Assembly (NCBI RefSeq): GCF_049331405.1
Contig: NZ_CP186274.1
Coordinates: forward strand, 9,424,001-9,488,000
Source of the DNA: PoT sp049331405
Lineage (GTDB): Bacteria > Planctomycetota > Planctomycetia > Isosphaerales > Isosphaeraceae
DNA: 64,000 nucleotides
Direction: 5' to 3'
A model generated the notes under the pieces. The model saw only the letters and a list, made by a program, of their open reading frames with translations, was not told where the DNA came from and did no database searches. A program made the position numbers and the translations under genes. Positions within the stretch are counted from its first letter, which is position 1; each line of letters starts with the position of its first letter. Of the stretch, positions 61,698 to 64,000 are shown in pieces.

Positions 61698-63071
61698 TTA
61701 GCAGAACGGCCGGAGGGCCATGCGCATATCGGTGGCGGTGGGGTAGCGATCTTTCGGGTCGCGGGCGAGGCACTTCTGGAGGACGGCCGCGAGGGCGCTC
61801 GGCACGTCGGGCCGGCGCGTCTGGATCGGGACGGGGGGCTCTTCCAGCAGCATGCGGATCAGGTCACCACCATCGGCGACTTGATCGTAGATGAACTGGC
61901 TGCTCAGGAGGAAGTAGAGCGTGGCCGCAGTGGCGTAGAGGTCGCCCGACGGCAAGACCGTCTTGAAGTCGAGCATCTGCTCGGGGGGCATGAAGGGGAC
62001 CGTCCCGCGCATCTCGCCCGAGAACGTCAGGCCGGAGAGTCCGAGCCCACGGAAGCTCTTGGCCAGGCCGAAGTCGGAGATCTTGGCGACGAGCTGATTC
62101 TTGTGCCGGCCGATCAGGATGTTCTCGGGCTTGATGTCGCGGTGGACGAACCCGAGGCTATGCGCCTGCTCGAGCCCCTTGAGCACCTGGCTCGCCATCC
62201 GGCAGGCCTGCTGGACCGGGTATCGGCCGGGGTCGGCATTGGCGAGTGCCTCCAGGTTCGAGCCGGCGACGTACTCCATCGCGAACCAGAACTGCCCGCG
62301 GGTCATGCCTTGCTCGAGCCATTCGACGATGTTCGGATGCTTGAGTTGACTGATGACCGACATCTCGCGCAGGAAGCGATCGACGGCCGAGCGTGCGGCG
62401 GCCGACTCGGGGACGATCAGCTTGAGCGCGACGAGCTTCCCCGTCTGGACGTGCCGGGCCTGGTAGACGACCCCCATCGCACCTCGACCGAGTTCCCGGA
62501 GCGTCGTGTAATGCGGGACCGGCTGGGGGAGCGCCGAGACCTCCGCGCGACACAACTCGCAGAGCCATTCCACCGGCTCGCCGTCATCGTCGTTGGAACC
62601 GGTCGCGACGACGTCGAGCCCCAGGGGGGCCGGGGTCCCGCAGCCCGCGCACTGGATCGGCTGGATGGTCGGCTCGACGTTGAAGGTGGCCGTCTGGCTC
62701 GCCGGCGCCGTCACGGCGGGCACGGCCACGCCCGAGAGGCTCGTGAGCGCGGACGACTCCACGCGGACGCGGAAGATGCTCTGCCCGGCGGCAATCCGGT
62801 CGCCGGAGCTGAGTCGGGCCCGCTCCACCCGGCATTCATTGACGAAGGTGCCGTTGGTGCTGCCTAGATCGCGGATCTCGCAGCGAGGGGGACTGATCTC
62901 GATGAGGAAGTGGTCGCGAGAGAGTGCCGAGTCTTCGGGCATGGGGCAATGCACGAAACGGGACCGCCCCACGATAAACGTATCGTGACGATCGAAGATG
63001 AACGATCGGCCCTGACGCGGGCCCTGGAGGACATCCAAGATAACTCGCATTGTCTCGATATGAGGCCCCAC
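61698..63071 (-). CDS. FHA-domain Ser/Thr protein kinase with zinc-ribbon-like linker
   Basis: 457 aa. Residues 8-105 are an FHA domain (FIVGRSRFVHCPMPEDSALS, DLGSTNGTFVNECRVE). A linker has IQCAGCGTPAP and WLCELCRAE, a CxxC-CxxC zinc-ribbon pattern. The kinase spans about 190-455: LGRGAMGVVYQARHV, LVALKLIV, VHRDIKPENILIGR, DFGLAKSFRG, GTVPFMPPEQML. No TM. Start: the GTG at 63071 has AGGAGG ten bases upstream; the ATG at 63050 lacks an SD. FHA binds phosphothreonine, so the kinase likely joins a phospho-cascade. Divergent from psuG. Confidence 0.9.
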   Translation of the reverse strand: MGPHIETMRVILDVLQGPRQGRSFIFDRHDTFIVGRSRFVHCPMPEDSALSRDHFLIEISPPRCEIRDLGSTNGTFVNECRVERARLSSGDRIAAGQSIFRVRVESSALTSLSGVAVPAVTAPASQTATFNVEPTIQPIQCAGCGTPAPLGLDVVATGSNDDDGEPVEWLCELCRAEVSALPQPVPHYTTLRELGRGAMGVVYQARHVQTGKLVALKLIVPESAAARSAVDRFLREMSVISQLKHPNIVEWLEQGMTRGQFWFAMEYVAGSNLEALANADPGRYPVQQACRMASQVLKGLEQAHSLGFVHRDIKPENILIGRHKNQLVAKISDFGLAKSFRGLGLSGLTFSGEMRGTVPFMPPEQMLDFKTVLPSGDLYATAATLYFLLSSQFIYDQVADGGDLIRMLLEEPPVPIQTRRPDVPSALAAVLQKCLARDPKDRYPTATDMRMALRPFC

Positions 63072-63247
63072 AAAGTCGAGTCCTCCTCATTATACTCTCC
63101 TACATACGCCGACCGGACTCCTTTGTGCCGAAATTCCTTGCAAAACGCGCCGGCCGTTGCGTCTTCATCAGAGATACGGCACAGGAGCGTGCATGCAGAC
63201 AACCCGTATGCGAGGCCGATCCACCGGCGCGAGAGGAGTTGAACTCG

Positions 63248-64000
63248 ATGGCAAGCTTACATGAGATCACAACTGAAGAGGTGGCGTCCCAGCTCGATCG
63301 CGGAGGTCCCGTCGTCGCCCTCGAGTCGACCCTGATCGCCCAAGGCTTGCCCTGGCCCGACAACCTGGAGACCGCCCGGGAGTCGGAGGAGGCCGTCCGT
63401 AGCGCAGGGGCCATCCCCGCGACGATCGCCGTGCTCGACGGCCGGATCCGCGTCGGCCTCTCCGCGTCGGAGCTGGAGCGCGTCGCCCGCTCGACCCACT
63501 TCCTCAAGGCGGGGCGACGCGACCTGGCGACGGCCCTGGCACGGTCCCTCGACGCGGCGACGACCGTCTCGGCCACGCTCTGGATCGCCCGCACGCGAGG
63601 GATCGGCGTGATGGCCACCGGCGGACTCGGGGGCGTACATCGCGAGGCGGCGACCACCTTCGATGTCTCCAACGACCTCGACGAGCTCGGCAGCGCCGAC
63701 GGTGCCCTCGTGGTCTGCTCGGGGGTGAAGTCGATCCTCGACGTACCCGCGACCCTCGACGCGATGGAAACCCGCGGAGTCTGTGTCGTCGGCTATCGGA
63801 CGGACGAGTTGCCGGGGTTCCTCACCCGTTCGAGCGGGCTCCCGCTCGAGTCTCGCGTGGAGTCGCCGGCCGAGGCCGCCGACCTCGTTCGCGCACATCG
63901 AGCCCTGGGGCTCCCGGGCGCCATCGTGTTAACTCAGCCGGTCCCCGAAGCGGTCGCGCTCGACCAGGCCGTCATGGACGCGGCACTCTTGACCGCACTC
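63248..64000 (+). CDS. psuG: pseudouridine-5'-phosphate glycosidase (3' end beyond window)
   Basis: 251 codons, open to the window edge, so the last part is missing. Family motifs: GGPVVALESTLIAQGLPWPD (catalytic Glu), KAGRRDLATALA (Lys Schiff base) and ATGGLGGVHREA with FDVSNDL. PsuG splits pseudouridine 5'-phosphate into uracil and ribose 5-phosphate, in nucleoside salvage. SD GAGAGGAG precedes the ATG. No psuK kinase gene is visible within the window; it may lie downstream. Confidence 0.93.
   Translation, partial: MASLHEITTEEVASQLDRGGPVVALESTLIAQGLPWPDNLETARESEEAVRSAGAIPATIAVLDGRIRVGLSASELERVARSTHFLKAGRRDLATALARSLDAATTVSATLWIARTRGIGVMATGGLGGVHREAATTFDVSNDLDELGSADGALVVCSGVKSILDVPATLDAMETRGVCVVGYRTDELPGFLTRSSGLPLESRVESPAEAADLVRAHRALGLPGAIVLTQPVPEAVALDQAVMDAALLTAL

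Noticed and set aside
63081..63096. Perfect TATAAT on the minus strand before the FHA kinase gene
   Set aside because: A transcript starting 6-7 bases later would begin inside the SD used by the GTG start, and there is no -35; likely chance, not listed as a promoter.

Overview
The window is a chromosomal segment from a GC-rich planctomycete, most likely of the Isosphaeraceae group (Singulisphaera/Paludisphaera/Tautonia relatives). This is inferred from gene content: a DUF1559 pseudopilin-like protein with its transthyretin-like lipoprotein partner, two cytochrome/DUF15xx systems (DUF1592 with DUF1552, and DUF1549/DUF1553 with DUF1501), three Ser/Thr kinases, two kinase-linked ECF sigma factors and one giant ECF sigma factor with an extracytoplasmic tail. 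No rRNA, tRNA or CRISPR array was seen.

Layout. 1-4 kb: a HEAT-repeat membrane protein (cut by the window edge) and a secreted TPR/HExxH protein. 4-8 kb: a planctomycete hypothetical, the DUF1559/lipoprotein pair, a low-GC DUF6985-like gene and an MBL-fold hydrolase. 8.8-13.5 kb: one reading frame holding both a heavy-metal-type RND pump and its periplasmic adaptor. 13.7-16.3 kb: metK and a galactokinase-like GHMP kinase. 16.3-21.7 kb: a kinase/ECF pair, DUF2784 and an SBP56-type selenium-binding protein. 21.8-29.2 kb: an accessory block with a nuclease-like gene split by a decayed IS701-family element and a WD40 kinase/ECF pair. It is bounded on the right by a 105-nt broken copy of the SBP56 3' end. 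29.6-34.2 kb: a DUF1592/HMA/DUF1552 operon. 34-38 kb: SelO and an ArsR/SRPBCC/small membrane protein/DUF899 operon with an apparently leaderless promoter. 38-43 kb: an ion channel/TrkA-N protein with an unusual pore, a GH13 branching-type enzyme, a terminator cluster, a YqjD-like protein and an LEA-like 11-mer repeat protein. 42.6-47.9 kb: a phosphatase/GT87 pair, a metallopeptidase-SCO1 fusion, a lipid kinase and a GNAT. 48-56.5 kb: a proline/alanine-rich hypothetical, the giant sigma factor, a TetR/SDR pair with shared operator-like sequences, a CYTH protein, a TauE exporter and a Tat-cupin/membrane pair. 56.8-64 kb: the DUF1501/DUF1549 operon, an FHA kinase and psuG (cut by the window edge).

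How genes work together. Sigma/kinase pairs suggest phosphorylation-coupled transcription control. The DUF15xx operons look like exported redox or surface systems typical of the phylum. The most distinctive items are three fusions not normally found in one chain: RND pump-adaptor, BSP-type peptidase-SCO1, and ECF sigma-TM-carboxypeptidase-regulatory repeats. Next come the IS-split nuclease-like gene, whose reading frame is restored exactly when the IS is removed, and the SBP56 fragment. No complete new defence or mobile system is evident.
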